A stretch of DNA of 64,000 bases, taken from Tupaia tana (taxonomy: Eukaryota; Chordata; Mammalia; Scandentia; Tupaiidae). Under the pieces are notes generated by a model. It saw only the letters and a program-made list of their open reading frames with translations, did no database searches and was not told the origin of the DNA. Positions 43,831 through 55,881 of this stretch are shown piece after piece (within the stretch, counting starts at the first letter, position 1; each line of letters opens with the position of its first letter). The translations under genes were made by a program, and so were the position numbers. Location of the stretch: the NCBI GenBank assembly GCA_026018925.1, contig JAKSZU010000002.1:157287400-157351399 (forward strand), given 5' to 3'.

Positions 43831-46741
43831 GAGGTTGAAGTAGGATCCTGAAGGGTCTGATTCAGGATGCAGAATGACAACTGTGATGACAGTGTGAAAG
43901 TTGGATTAAAGAGAAGAATGACAGAAGGCAGAGCAACCAGCTTGGAAAGCTAATGAAATCATCAAGAACTGAAAAGCGCCCGGCTTTAGGTCCTCATGGT
44001 GAGAACAGAGTAGGAGATGGAAGAGTTTATAATTCGTTTTAAACCTATTTCAAGCTAATATGTCTGTACGTTAAATAAAAACTTCTGAAAGCAATACATC
44101 CTTTGTGATCAAGAAAACGTGACTCTATTGAAGGAACTATTTTTGGTGATTTGGGGTTACTGAGGTTTTAGAGCTATATAATTCACAGGAAGATGATAAG
44201 GATAGATCTCTGAGAACTCTGAAATAATATTTTAGATATATAAATAATGGCCATTTTTTTTCCTTCATGTGATAAGATTTGCACTTAGCCCTGATTAATT
44301 GTAATGAAAAAAATTTTTTCAGTAAACGTAAAGCACTGGCTAAACTCCATCCAGTACTGTTTGACAGCTTTTCCTAGGAAAGCGAGAATCTTATACACAG
44401 CACTTAATTGTTTTAACCAGTTTCCAAAGAGGTCAGCTCTTATACTGTGCTTAATAAAACTCTTCCTTTTATCAAACAATACTTGTTCAAATAGTTAAGC
44501 AAGAACTCTATTTTATTAGAGGTGATATAAAATACACCACAAGGAAAATATTGGCTCTAAAATTAAGAAATATCAACTATAAATCTTACGGTTTTAACCT
44601 AAGGGAAATGAGCGTTCTAGAAGGGCAGAAATAAAACTACTAAAACTTGAGTAACCTTCAAGTAAACATACTTAGACACTTGTTAAAACAAACATTCTTC
44701 CCATTGCTAAAACTGAGGTTGACAAGTCTCTTCTCTTAATAGCTTAAAAACAATCTGAAAAGTAGCGGAATAGCCTAAGCTTCTTTGCAAAGAGAGTAAT
44801 CATCATTAAAAGACCCTTACAAGCAAATACGGATTGGTCAGCCAGTCTGAACACCTCAATTTTTAATGATGGGATAGTTCTACATATATCAATGTATGCA
44901 ATAAATGTATGAAGGAACATTTACTATCACTGAAAAGATGTTCATTTTATTTTTCACCTTTACTCTGATGATCTACAATCTGAGGAAATACTACTTGAAA
45001 ACAAAAGGCAGGAAATAGGATAGAGCAATATGTAAAATCCACCAGTGATAAAACAAGCAGGGTGGCTGTCATAAAATAGCCAAATGGCTTTTTCCACCTC
45101 GACCAAGGTCACTTTACTGATGATAGGCTCAATAAGATGATAATGCATTTAACCACTTTCTTGCATCTGACTTCGACCTCACAAATCCAAATGGCCTTGT
45201 TTAACTACCCTGGCCTTTCAGCATTTCCCTGAACAAAGATAATTAGGGAGATGTACTGCCCCCTACAATCCCAGGAATTGAAAGACAAATAAACTTTTAA
45301 GAGCACAGCCAGGTGTCCATGCCAACAGTGCACAACTCTAAGCAGGAGGTAAAATGAAATAATGGTTAAATAATTATAAAAGGTTAACAGCCTTGAATTT
45401 GTTATATAAGGTAATTTTGTTTTATTTAAGAGAGGACACACAAAAGAATTCCAGACTAATTTTACAGACCTCTAGACCTAGGTCTCTGTTCTCTCTCTCT
45501 GCGAGAAAGAGTTGGAAACTATGGGGGGGGAGGGAAAGTGTGGTGTACAAACTAACATGAAAAAAGGTTCATTAAAACTTTCACACTTCATTTTAATTTT
45601 CAAAAAATATTTAGATGAATATACATAACTAGAAAAGACCAAATTATTATTTCATGTCAATTCTATATTAGTTATCCTGGCACACTGTATAGCACATTTT
45701 GCCGTCAAAATGACAAAACAAGACGTTTATATCAAACAACTTAGTATGAAGGGAAGGGAATAAAACTAAGAGAAGTGTTTCTCTTTTAAATACTATTATA
45801 TGTGGTTTCCCAAATCTGACTATTTAATGATACTGAAAATTGATGTGGCCTCAAAGGTTGAGTGTACTTTTCAATCATTTTTCTTCTCTTGTGAAGTGAA
45901 TCTAACAGCCACAACAAAAATTGATTCTGGGATACCAAAAAGGTAGCTGTTTTCAAACTCACATAGTAAAAATTAAGAATAGATAATTTTGAAACTTAAA
46001 TATGAAGGATGTGTAACTAAAACCTAGGTTTATAGCTAAAAAAAATCTATTTTAAAACAACTGATTTCTTAAATATTAAAATATGTATGATTTCAAACCT
46101 GGTGAAAATACATATAACCACATAATATCTACATTATCGTATTGCTATTCTCTAGATGAAAAAAAAAAAAACTCTTTGACAAAAAACGATGCATCCCAAA
46201 TACCTACAGGGAGACCTCAATTCAGCTTAAAAGGCTTTAGACACAAATGAGTATTAAAATAACTTCATTTTAGATAAAGCTCCAGTGATATATAAATTTT
46301 ATATGATCCATTGCCAGAGAAATCTGTTATGCCAAATAACCTAATAAAAGCCAATTAAAATGAATTTCTAATGTAAAAAAATCTTTTTAGAAGAGAGAAT
46401 TAAGAGTTACTTTGGCTATAAAATATTCAATGGAATGGCTATGGAATCACTTCACATACGGTTACAGCCAAAATGGCACTTATAATCGATAACTTAAAAA
46501 TCTATACTTACAAGCTTCAGACTTATCCAGATCAATGAGACATTGCAAAAAAAACTCACTAATATCCCTTGTCTACACCTCTGGAAATCCTCTGCCTAAT
46601 GTTTTTCTACACCTCTAACAGCCTTTATGCTTCCATTCCTTTCTCTCCACCAGGAAGCCCTATAACTTGTATTGTGTCTGCTTTTGTACGCATTAGTTAA
46701 GAACCAGGTCTCACTGGAAGATATAATTCATGAGATACTCT

Positions 46742-46776
46742 AATAGTTGTGGTTTAGGTTTTTAGCCACAACTATT
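46742..46776. repeat. Perfect 11-bp inverted repeat
   Basis: AATAGTTGTGG and CCACAACTATT flank a 13-nt loop. It may be chance in AT-rich DNA. Confidence 0.8.
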
Positions 46777-47461
46777 TAGAAGTTCTGGTATCACCCAGAA
46801 GGTACTGGTTACTGTCAGGACAAAAACAAAACTAAACAAAAAAACACTGCCCCTAATGTATGTGCTTTCTGCTTCAACATATCACTCTCTGTCATGAAGC
46901 CATTTTCACAACATGCAAATGTAATTAAAAAAGAATATCCTATTTCTCAAGTGTCACGTGCGAATGCACTCACACGTTAACATAGAATAAATACAGCCAT
47001 ACTTTAAACTGTACGTACATATTTGCATATGTATATATACATTTGCATTGAGTATTAAATCCTTAATAAAGCAGTGATATATTAGTGTAAAACTTCAACT
47101 TTCTTCAAATGAGGAAAAGTTAATACAAAAACCAGTCATCTACGTAAAAATTTAAAACAAACTTATTGCCCTTTATTTAGCATTTCCATCTGGATTGCTA
47201 GAAAGATGGTTTGTTAAAAATCTTTATTCACATTGTTTAGTCCAAGTACAGCTTAGGAAACAAAATAAATTATAAACATACAGAACTGATGTTCCAAAGC
47301 CCAATCTCTTAATTGCTGATCAGAGCTGAAAATAGATCTTTTTTTCTCCACTAATTGAATGAGTCTTGTTAAACCTTTTGAAATGTACTTTAGAAAATGC
47401 AAGAATACAGCTTAGAACAGGTTCTTTAATTTGGGTCATTTTCTGTTACTTGCAGCAGTGA

Positions 47462-47477
47462 CGGGTGCTTAGCAACG
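47462..47477 (+). promoter_or_regulatory. X-box-like (RFX) motif
   Basis: CGGGTGCTTAGCAACG resembles an RFX X-box with one good half-site (TAGCAAC). Single-site evidence only. Confidence 0.25.
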
Positions 47478-49984
47478 CAGTTCTGGTGGCCCTTTTAAGG
47501 AAATGAATACCTGGAATACAGCATTTTAATCTATTTTATGGCATTAATTATCAAGATCACTGTATTTAGACAGTGCCTCCTTTGCCACTTTCCTACATTA
47601 TAAAAGAAGAGAGTCTCGTGATAAATTGAATGTAGTATTTCAGATGATAGAAGATCTTGCTCACCTCCTCACCAAGTTAGAAAAAAAAAAAAAAGTAAGG
47701 ACATTCAAACTAACAGTAAATAGAAGTCACAAAAAAGGATTCGTTGGAATGTTTAGACAAGAATATTAGACTGAAAATCAGTGTTCAGACAGCTGTGAAA
47801 CAGCCCATGTGAAGTCACTTTTCTTCTTCTAAATCTTTGAGGAGGATTCAGTTCTATCATGCCACACACCAGGCCACTGATATAAAAGAAATGTGCTACA
47901 ACAGTCAAAATTTAGTAACCTTTTACAAGATTTGGCAGTTTCAGATTTGCTGAATGCTTTAAATATCCATTTTTACAAAAGAGGGAAATTCTAACAAGAT
48001 TATCATTTAAATCACGACCAAGTCACTCACTTCATATCTATTATCCTATGTGAACATGATGAACTACGAAAGAAGGTAAAATACAGAGGAGCTTCGAGTA
48101 GCTTCTAAGAAATCAAAACTGCCAAGGTAAGACTCTGTAAATTTGTCCATTTGCATCTCATTAATAATCAATACCACAGGTCAAGGAATTAGTCAACACT
48201 CTATTTTTTTCTGACCTCAATTGCAGAGTTCAAAGTACAACTCTTAACTTTTTCCTAATTACACCATTCATTTTAGATTTCACATCCTGAAGAAGGTGAG
48301 GCTCTTCTAAATCACCACCCTTCTCTGTCTTCTCAGCTAACCAGAGAGCAAGTGACTGACTCCCTCTTTGTCTAGAATGGCTCCTAATTTCAGTCTTCTA
48401 TAGCCAATTTTCTAAAGATTTCAGCACTCAGCCCCCAAAGACAAGAAAGGAATCAGGTTAGCAACCTGCGATGAATTAAGTTTCACTCTGCCGGCCAGTG
48501 CATAGCCAGTATCTCTTTCAATTAAGCAGACTTTATCCTGGATTTCACATTTATCATCACAGAGTAGATAAATCACAGAATAAAACGAGAGAACGCCAAA
48601 ATGTCTCAAGTTTTGTAAACGGCTTAAGACAGATGCACTCTGCTTGGGGTTCTGGTATTCTGAACATCGGTTGTATTTTAAAGCCTGGGAACCTGCTGGA
48701 AAAAAAAATGTGGGGCGCAGACAGTCTACACTGCACTGAATTACTCTCCAAGCGAGAGGGAAGGCTGACGAAGTTAGTTGTATTTCTAAAATGCCTCCTC
48801 GGGATTTTTCCAATCCTTTCTTAAAGACTACTTGAACAATTAGCACGCAGAGGTCTCCGGATGGCCCTCTGAAACGTTTAAACCCAGAGAACAAAAGGTT
48901 TATTTTAAAATTGAAAACCTTGGCTTGTACCACTCCAGACGTGAATCTGCTTTCAATTACTGAAAGTATTTCCACTTTAGTGGAAGGGGATCAAATCTTC
49001 AACTCCACCATCTCAAGGCACTGACTGTGCTTGCATTAGGCTTGCAGAAGACAGACCGACTCCAGGACACGGGCACAGGCATCTGCACGTCCCACTTACG
49101 GGAGATTCCAGAAAGATACAGACGCGAACACAGAGGAGGGAGGGGACGGGACCTTCTCCTGAGCTGCCACAGACCTTTTCAGCCCACTCTCGTACCAGAA
49201 ATACACTCAGAAACGCTGAAGTGATTGCGACGGCAGCAGACAGTGCCCAAGTTCTTCCCGGCATCCCAACTCTCCTTCCACAGGAGGAACCTGCAGCGAA
49301 GCGCCAGCGTCAAGTTGCATCGCCTTCAGAGACGCTGGTCTCCGAAACCTCCGGACAAAAATCACACACCGATTATTTAGCCGGTGAAAAACAGCTCTTT
49401 TAACGAGCAGGATGATTTTGTACCTTTTCCCCCATTAAGCAATTAGGATGATGGGTTTTAGTTCATGGAACCACAGGGCTGACTAATGTACGCTGGAGGC
49501 CGACTTCTATATATAATAGATCCAAACTATCCAAAAATCATTCCTGCGGAGATTCGGTCCCAAAGAATTCGATAGGCGACATCGCTCAAGTCACCGAAGG
49601 CAGGGAAACCAGACGGCTTTCCCTCCCGGATGAGGACTGTGTACTACTCACACCAAAAAAATCCATCTAATTAAAAATACCGGGAACAAAAGGCTCCCTG
49701 CTCCCCGCGGCTACCTGCACCGCTCCGGGTGACGAAGAGTAATCGAGAAAGTTCAGCCTCTACCTCGGGAAGATCCTTGCATTTGGCCCCTCAGGGGTTA
49801 AAAAGACACCTCATTTCGGATGCTAATGTGGCCTCTGCACCGATTCTAACCCGCGCGGAGCCGCCTCCCATCCGACCCCACAGGGGAGAAAAGCGGAGCC
49901 GCCAGCCCGGGAGCGGAGCGGGGTCCTCGACGCAGCCGCCGCCGCTGCAGTCGCCGCCGCCGCCGTCCGCGGGAGCGAGCGACC

Positions 49985-50065
49985 GAGCCGCGCGAGGAGC
50001 CGCGCGAGGAGCCGCGCGAGGAGCCGCGCGAGGAGCCGCGCGAGGAGCCGCGCGAGGAGCCGCGC
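49985..50065 (+). repeat. 12-bp GC-rich tandem repeat in the CpG island
   Basis: Six exact units of GAGCCGCGCGAG (49985-50056) and a partial seventh. The period is a multiple of three, so every frame stays open and yields Arg/Ala/Gly/Ser-rich false peptides on both strands. Confidence 0.97.
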
Positions 50066-50110
50066 TCCGCCAGCCCGTCCGCCCCAGGCCGCGGCCGCCG
50101 CCGCCGCCGC

Positions 50111-50130
50111 CGCTCACCCACCTCGCCGCG
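50111..50130 (-). other. Splice-donor-like site in the CpG island
   Basis: On the minus strand GGCGAG|GTGGGT, with a second GTGG|GTGAGC four bases on. Both fit the 5' splice consensus. An ATG on the same strand at 50249 opens a frame of 42 codons up to the donor. If used, exon 1 would read toward lower coordinates. Not proven. Confidence 0.35.
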
Positions 50131-51075
50131 GCGCGCCCTCGCTGTGGCCGTGCGGAGCCGAGCCCGGCGCTGCCAAGTTGCCTGGGTCTGGAGCGTATCA
50201 TGTTACAGCGCCGGGCTCGGGGCTCGGGCTGCGAGCGGCAGCCAGACATGATAGGCTGAGGCTCCTCTGTTTACACTCGGCCGCGGAGGGGGCGGCGGCG
50301 ACGCTTAACCCCTTCGCGCCGGGCCGGGCCGCGCTGCCGCCGCCGCCGCCCCGCGCCCCGCCGCCCCGCCGCCCCGCCGCCCCGGCTCGGCCCGGCCGCC
50401 GCCCCCAGGCGGGCCGGGGCATGTAACTGCCCTGCCCGTAACGGGGAGTGTGCAAACTGCCCTGGGAACTGGGTGCTGGCGTGCTTTAAAGACCCGGCGA
50501 GGAGGTCTCCGCAGCTCCCCCCCGCACACACACACGCGAGCAGACCCATAAAACATCAATATTCTCTAATGTGCTTTCTCGGGCTGCTGAGGGTTTTTCG
50601 AAATAGATTTTCTCTAGAAGCACTACTTTGCCGTGCTCACAAAAGACCCGCTTTCCCAGCGCATGAATGAATGCCGACCCCTGCTCCGCCACCATTCATG
50701 CAGCACACATCGAGGTGTTTACTCCATCCGAGCGAGCGCGGGCCACACTGCCCACGGCCCCGCGCACTCAGTCCTCTGCTCCCCGGGCGCGCTGCGGGGG
50801 AGGCGGGCCGCCGGCGGTCTCGGCGCGGGAGGGGTCGGCGGCCAGGCCCTGACGTCTGGCACCCGCGAGGCGCTGGTGATGGCTGTGTGGATGTCGCTGC
50901 TGAACGCTGCGGGGACCCGCGCTCGCTCGGCGGCCGGCTCGACCGCCTCATCGCCCCTTGGCCCGGGCCGTGGCGGGGGCTGCCCCGCCCCCCCGTCCTC
51001 ACTGCAGCAGCGGACCCGCATTCACGGGGACGAGAGTCAGGCTCGCACCCCCGGGACAGCCGAAGGTCCCTAGGG

Positions 51076-52834
51076 CTGGAGCATGTGTTCGAGTGGTCTG
51101 AGCTGCTCTAAATGATGTTTCAGGACTGGACAACCCTCATCTGCAGTGGCTAATGTGGTGGTCTAACTAGCTCTACTTTTAAATAAAAAATATTTCCCAC
51201 AGTGCAGCACTTACATTGTCATAAAAAATTGTCTTTTTTCCCCTCCAGATCCACTTTTATCATTATTTTTGCAACTGCCTCCAGTCCAAAGTCCCTCCTT
51301 CAATTTCTCTTTCTTCTAGAACATTCCATCTGCTTCAGCCTCTTTTCTCCATTCAACTGAGAAGTGAAAGACTGAACGTTCATGAATGTTTAGATTCTCA
51401 TGTTTTCTTCTAGTTCCTCCAAACCTCCCAAGTTTTTTTTTAATAAAAAGAAAACAATTTACATCACGATATTAATATTAACCAACATACCTTTATCAGC
51501 ACTCATTCCATAGGTTAACTACCTTCTAAACAGAGACTTAAGGCAAGCCAAAAAATTAATACTTTTAAGAAAGGATCAGAGTTCTCTATTTAGCAATGAA
51601 AAGATTACCACTCACATTTCCTCCCCTCCCCCCACCCTCTTTCTTTGGTAAAGATGAAATTCTTTCCTCATCCTGTAATTCAACAATAACAGTAATGTCC
51701 TGATCTTTTTAAGCAGAGTACCTTGACCTCAACTTTGGTCACTTTTTGTATCTGACACCTCAGGAATACAGGCCCTAGGTCTTTGTGGAGACTTTCACTT
51801 CTCAATTACCTTTGCTGTCTGACACATCCACCCTCACACATGGAAACACCTGACACTACTCAGCGTTTAAGCAAAATCTCCACCACTGTCGTGTTCTGTT
51901 CTTCTAATGACTCCTGCTCTGCTAAAATCGCACAAACGCGTTTCATTCCTACGTGATTATCATGACCACCCTGCCTACTCTTCCCTTACTGATCAATACA
52001 GTCATGCTTTAATCGGGACATTATTAAGATATCATCGAAAGTATTTAAACACACGGCAGTCATTTACGATTTAGACATTCCTTTGACACAGTCTAAATTT
52101 CAAAGTTATTTCGGGATTTTGAAATTCTTTCTCTTATGTAAAATTGGGTCAAAAAATAGAACAATAGATAGTTTGGTGGGGCACGGAAAGACTACTAAGC
52201 TCTTAAACAAATATCTCCCTAAGTTGTAATATTTTGAAAAGGATCATTTTATAGATCGCTGATATTCATTAGACTCTCAGGGGGTGGTGTAGCTTGAAAT
52301 AATTGTAAATAAACACTATATAACTATTTAGGACAGAACATGAAGAAGGTATTACTCAATTAGAATCTTACCAGAATTGCAGCATAGTTAAAATGTCCTA
52401 GGACCCAGGGGCTTCAAAAATGTCCCCCTTGATTTTTGACAACCACAAATTAACAAATCTGGACGTGGACTAGAACGTTAGAACACAGAAAGATGAACAC
52501 TCTCGGGGAAGAATGAAAGACTTTAGGATCTTAAATAAATCATTGTTTGGGTCAAGATAAATTTCTAGAAGACTGATACTTGGCATGCTCATTTCCCCAG
52601 ATAAATGCTATGTAAATTGGTCACTGATTGATAGCATTTATTAAAATTCCAATTTAAAATGCTAATTAAGCAATGCCCCTCTACAAATATTAGATACAGG
52701 TAAGGCAAGTTTTTATATTGGGCTACGCTGGAATATTATCCATGTGCATCTAGTTCTTCTTTTTTTCTGAATATAAAACTAATTATTTTCAAATTGGACA
52801 AAGACACTATTCCTAGAGAAAATCAAGGATTTAC
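51076..52834. other. Unique DNA right of the CpG island
   Basis: No SINE, gene or named repeat is seen. Confidence 0.5.
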
Positions 52835-52916
52835 CTTGAACAAAGCTGAGCAGTAGCAGCAGCGGTCCATGAAGAAGAGGCAGAGGAAGAAACGAGGTTT
52901 TAAGCAGTTTCTATTG
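52835..52916 (-). other. Candidate small exon
   Basis: On the minus strand TTCACTTTTCAG| precedes, and CAAG|GTAAAT ends, an 82-nt pyrimidine-rich segment. One frame encodes hydrophobic LLHGPLLLLLSFVQ, which looks like a signal peptide core, but a stop lies just upstream in that frame. The only ATG gives MDRCCYCSALFK. It could be a 5' UTR exon of a gene starting further right, or chance. Confidence 0.25.
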
Positions 52917-53709
52917 CTGAAAAGTGAAGGATGGTTTCCATATAAATCTTCCTAAGGAAAAAACACACGGTTTCGAAGCCACGCCTATATCCATACATTA
53001 AATCGCTGCAATGTTTTAAATACAGGAGTCCACCAAGTAGTTCCACAGAGAAATGTATAAGGCACACGTTCAACTTCTATTTTCTTCTACTCTAGTTTGC
53101 CATTTCGATGATGTCAGGAATAATTAGCATTATAGATACCGCCTTCTATAGCTTAAGCATTTCTTTCCTAAGATCTGCTGAATTTCCCACAGTTCCACCA
53201 GCAGACACTATCAAATATGTTGAATTATGTGGCTCTTTTCTGTTGTGAATAAATAACCGCATGGAATCATACTTACAATATTAAATGATTTTTACTTATA
53301 ACTGAATTCAGTTCTTTAGGCATAAAAGGCTAATGACTGCACACCACAAGAAAGATTTTTAAAAATGCATGAACCAAACCAAATCAAAGCAAATTGTATT
53401 TTTTTTTTTTTTAAGGAAAAAAAAAAAGTCCACGAATGAGCAGTTACTTCAAATTGGCACCAACTCAGCTTCATATTAAGAGTGCTTCTGACCTCTCTCT
53501 GCTCAGGCCAAAAACCTCGAAGGAAAACCAGAGTGTAACTGAAACAAAGGTGATTACCTTTCCTGCTAATTATTAAACGCCGAATTCACGCTGTCAGAGA
53601 TGCAAACAGAAAATCAAAATCAAACACGTACAGTGAGACTAAACGAGTGAGTCTGATAAACGCTGAGCACTGCAGAGATGACGGCGTGATACCGAGCGTC
53701 CGAAGCATA

Positions 53710-53880
53710 CCCTTCGTTCTCAAGGCTCTGAGCCCTGTGAGAAGGTGGTGGTCGCATCCCATTTTACAGATGAGGAACCTGGAGCTTAGAAAGCTTAATC
53801 ATGTGCTCACATGGTTAGAGTGTGCCAGGGTCTAAACTCAGACCCAGACTGGGTGGACCCCTGGGCCTGATACTTAACCA
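53710..53880 (-). mobile_element. MIR
   Basis: CATTTTACAGATGAGGAACC, TGGAGCTTAGAAAGC and GTCTAAACTCAGACCCAGAC are the reverse complement of the MIR core in order. Confidence 0.85.
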
Positions 53881-53993
53881 TTTCACGAAAAGTTTAGGCA
53901 CTATCAGCTTAGCATTAAAACTGGCATTAGGAGTGTAGTTCACTTTCTACATCAAATTTATCACGTAAGCCACACCAAAGATTTAAGAACATG

Positions 53994-54269
53994 GGGACCA
54001 GCAGTTAGCGTAATGACTATGTCGCTGAACTCCCATATAGCCAACTGTGGTTCGAGTCCTGGACCCAGTGGCTTAAACTCATGCCGGGCGCATGTGTGTG
54101 CGTGCCCAAGATCCCGAGAGGAGAATGGAGGAGAAGGGATTGTGGCATGCCCCCCCGCCCCCAGAGGGTGATTTCTCGCTTTCTATCTCTCTGTCTCTCT
54201 CTGTTTTTCTGGTGAGTGCATGTGCCCTATAGCAAAAACCTCTCCAAAACAAAAAAGAAAAAAAAAAAG
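53994..54269 (+). mobile_element. Long-form SINE, young
   Basis: GGGGACCAGCAGTTAGCGTA head, GGTTCGAGTCCTGG B box and CCCTATAGCAAAAACCTCTC end. TSD TTTAAGAACATG on both sides. Confidence 0.95.
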
Positions 54270-54288
54270 TTTAAGAACATGATGTTCA

Positions 54289-54472
54289 GGGGCCGGCAGG
54301 TGGCATGGTGGTTAAGGGGGCTAGGCTCCCTCATGGCCAACTACAGTTCGGTTCCTGTACCTGGCAACTTGCCTTCTCAGTTTCTCTCTCTCTCTCTTTC
54401 TAACTGTCCCTCTCTGATCAAATTAAAATAAATAAATATAGTTCAATAAAATTTTCAAAAAGTGTTTTTAAA
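54289..54472 (+). mobile_element. Short-form SINE
   Basis: GGGGCCGGCAGGTGGCATGG head, weak B box (AGTTCGGTTCC) and CTCTGATCAAATTAAAATAA. TSD AAGAACATGATGTTCA on both sides, overlapping that of the previous SINE. Confidence 0.93.
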
Positions 54473-54499
54473 AAGAACATGATGTTCAATTTAAAAAAC

Positions 54500-54780
54500 T
54501 GTGGACCAGCAGGTGGCATGGAGCTTAAGGTGACTGGATCCCATATGATCAGCAACATAGTTCAAGTCCCAGACCCAGCAGCTTGAAAACACACAGGGCA
54601 TGTGTGCATATATGCCCAAAATCCCGAGAGGAGAATGAAAGAGAAGGGACTGTGGCATGGCCACCCTTTGGGGGAGGGGGTGATTTCTCACTTTCCCTCT
54701 CTTTGTCTCTCTCTCTGGTATGTGCATGTGTCCTATAGGAAACTATAAATAAATAAATAAAGTTCTTAAATAAATAAATA
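54500..54780 (+). mobile_element. Long-form SINE
   Basis: GTGGACCAGCAGGTGGCATGG head, GTTCAAGTCCCAGACC B box, TGTGTCCTATAGGAAAC end and a TAAATAAATAAA tail. Confidence 0.9.
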
Positions 54781-54893
54781 GCTGATAGAGTGTGGATTAG
54801 GAGAGTGGGAAGAAAAGCATGGCACCTGATTTCTTATGTTTTTGACCTTCAAGATGAAAAGTAATAAATAACCAATATTAATATTCTCTGTCA

Positions 54894-55161
54894 GGGGACC
54901 AGCAGTTAGCGTAATGGTTATGTCGTTGAACTCCCATGTAGCCGACCACAGTTCGAGTCCCAGACCCGGTGGCCAGGCGCGTGTGCGTGCGTGCCCAAGA
55001 TCCTGAGAGGAGAAGGGGTTGTGGCGTGGCCATCCCACCTGGGGGGTGATTTCTCGCTTGGGGGGTGATTTCTCACTTTCTGTCTCTCTGTCTCTGTCTT
55101 TCTGGCGAGTGCATGCGCCCTATAGCAAAAACCTCTCCAAAAAAAAAAAAAAAAAAAAAAA
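54894..55161 (+). mobile_element. Long-form SINE with inner duplication and deletion
   Basis: GGGGACCAGCAGTTAGCGTA head. GGCTTAAACTCACGCC is missing after the B box. GGGGGGTGATTTCTCGCTT is followed at once by a second GGGGGGTGATTTCTCACTT. TSD TCTCTGTCA before, CCTCTGTCA after. Confidence 0.94.
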
Positions 55162-55477
55162 TCCTCTGTCACTATCCTGTTTGCTGAAATCTTAGAAACA
55201 GAATGTTTAATAAACATTACTAAATACCCGATTTAGAGACTGGCATAGGCCGATATGTGTCTGTCATTCTAGAAATTTCGTTCACCTACATGGACTCTGT
55301 TAAAAATTATATCTTCATTTATAAATGTTTTCTTTTTCAAATAAATGTCAGAGAAACTTTGTGTTACTGAAATCGCAGTGTACTGATACCAAATGGTACG
55401 TAATAGTTATGTAATTACTTTAGTTACATGCTGGGAATAAAATTTTATATCTTATCCTATTTTTTCACTTTTTTTAT
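55162..55477. other. Unique DNA
   Basis: I see nothing assignable. Confidence 0.5.
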
Positions 55478-55653
55478 AAAGAATTATTTTATTTAACTTT
55501 AGTTATTTATATATTTATTTATTTAATTTGACCAGAGAGAGACAGAATCAGAGAGAGAGAAAGTGAGAAAGCAAGCTGCTAAGTCCAGGACTCAAACCAT
55601 GGTCAGCCATGTAGGAGTCCAGCGCTCTTCACTACCACATCACCTGCTGGCTC
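55478..55653 (-). mobile_element. Short-form SINE
   Basis: TTTAATTTGACCAGAGAGAG, GAAAGCAAGCTGCTAAGTCC and an end at CACCTGCTGGCTCC. Confidence 0.92.
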
Positions 55654-55712
55654 CTGAGATCTTACTCTATGTTTTTCAAAGTGTTATTTTGTCAGTAGCA
55701 CATAACTTTCTT

Positions 55713-55881
55713 TTTTAAAGATTTATTCATTTATTTCTCTTTTTATTATTGTTTATTTTTTAATTTGACCAGAGAGAGAGAGAAAGGGAAAAAGAGAAAG
55801 GAAGTTGCTAGGTCTGGGACTCGAACCACAGTCAGCCACATGGGAGTCCAGTGCCTTAACCACCATGCCACCTGCTGGCCC
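55713..55881 (-). mobile_element. Short-form SINE
   Basis: TTTAATTTGACCAGAGAGAG and a head ending CACCTGCTGGCCCC. TSD AGTAGCACATAACTTTCT before, AGTAGTACATACCTTTCT after. Confidence 0.94.

Larger units (their letters stand above)
49830..51075. promoter_or_regulatory. CpG island, probable promoter and first exon
   Basis: Sharp rise in G+C and CpG within AT-rich DNA, densest at about 49860-50430 and 50740-51020. It contains many GC-box-like CCGCCC runs and no SINE. A CpG-rich shoulder reaches down to about 49020. CpG islands like this mark promoters of housekeeping or developmental genes. The gene is not recognised and transcription may go either way. The best donor-like site in the island is on the minus strand at 50121. 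Confidence 0.85.
43171..53993. other. SINE-free region around the CpG island
   Basis: I find no copy of the lineage-specific SINE in about 10.8 kb. Only an old L2 (43460) and a MIR (53710) lie inside. Apart from the CpG island the DNA is AT-rich and unique. Such insertion-poor zones are often found around developmental regulators; here that is an inference. Confidence 0.7.

Noticed and set aside
48421-48975. 184-codon open frame on the minus strand near the CpG island
   Set aside because: It opens with GTG and has no ATG anywhere, and its peptide shows no domain. Not a plausible mammalian coding frame.
49791-50249. 152-codon minus-strand frame with a true ATG
   Set aside because: The Arg/Ala/Pro run is the tandem repeat translated. 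Only the first 42 codons up to a donor-like site could be coding, and nothing in them is recognised.
49729-50259. 176-codon plus-strand frame through the CpG island
   Set aside because: It begins at GTG, and its length comes from the 12-bp repeat and GC-rich DNA with few stops. The overlapping frames in all phases have the same cause.
52868-52950. Plus-strand small peptide beginning MKKRQRKKRGFK
   Set aside because: It opens in purine-rich low-complexity DNA that is better read as the complement of a pyrimidine tract. No supporting signal.
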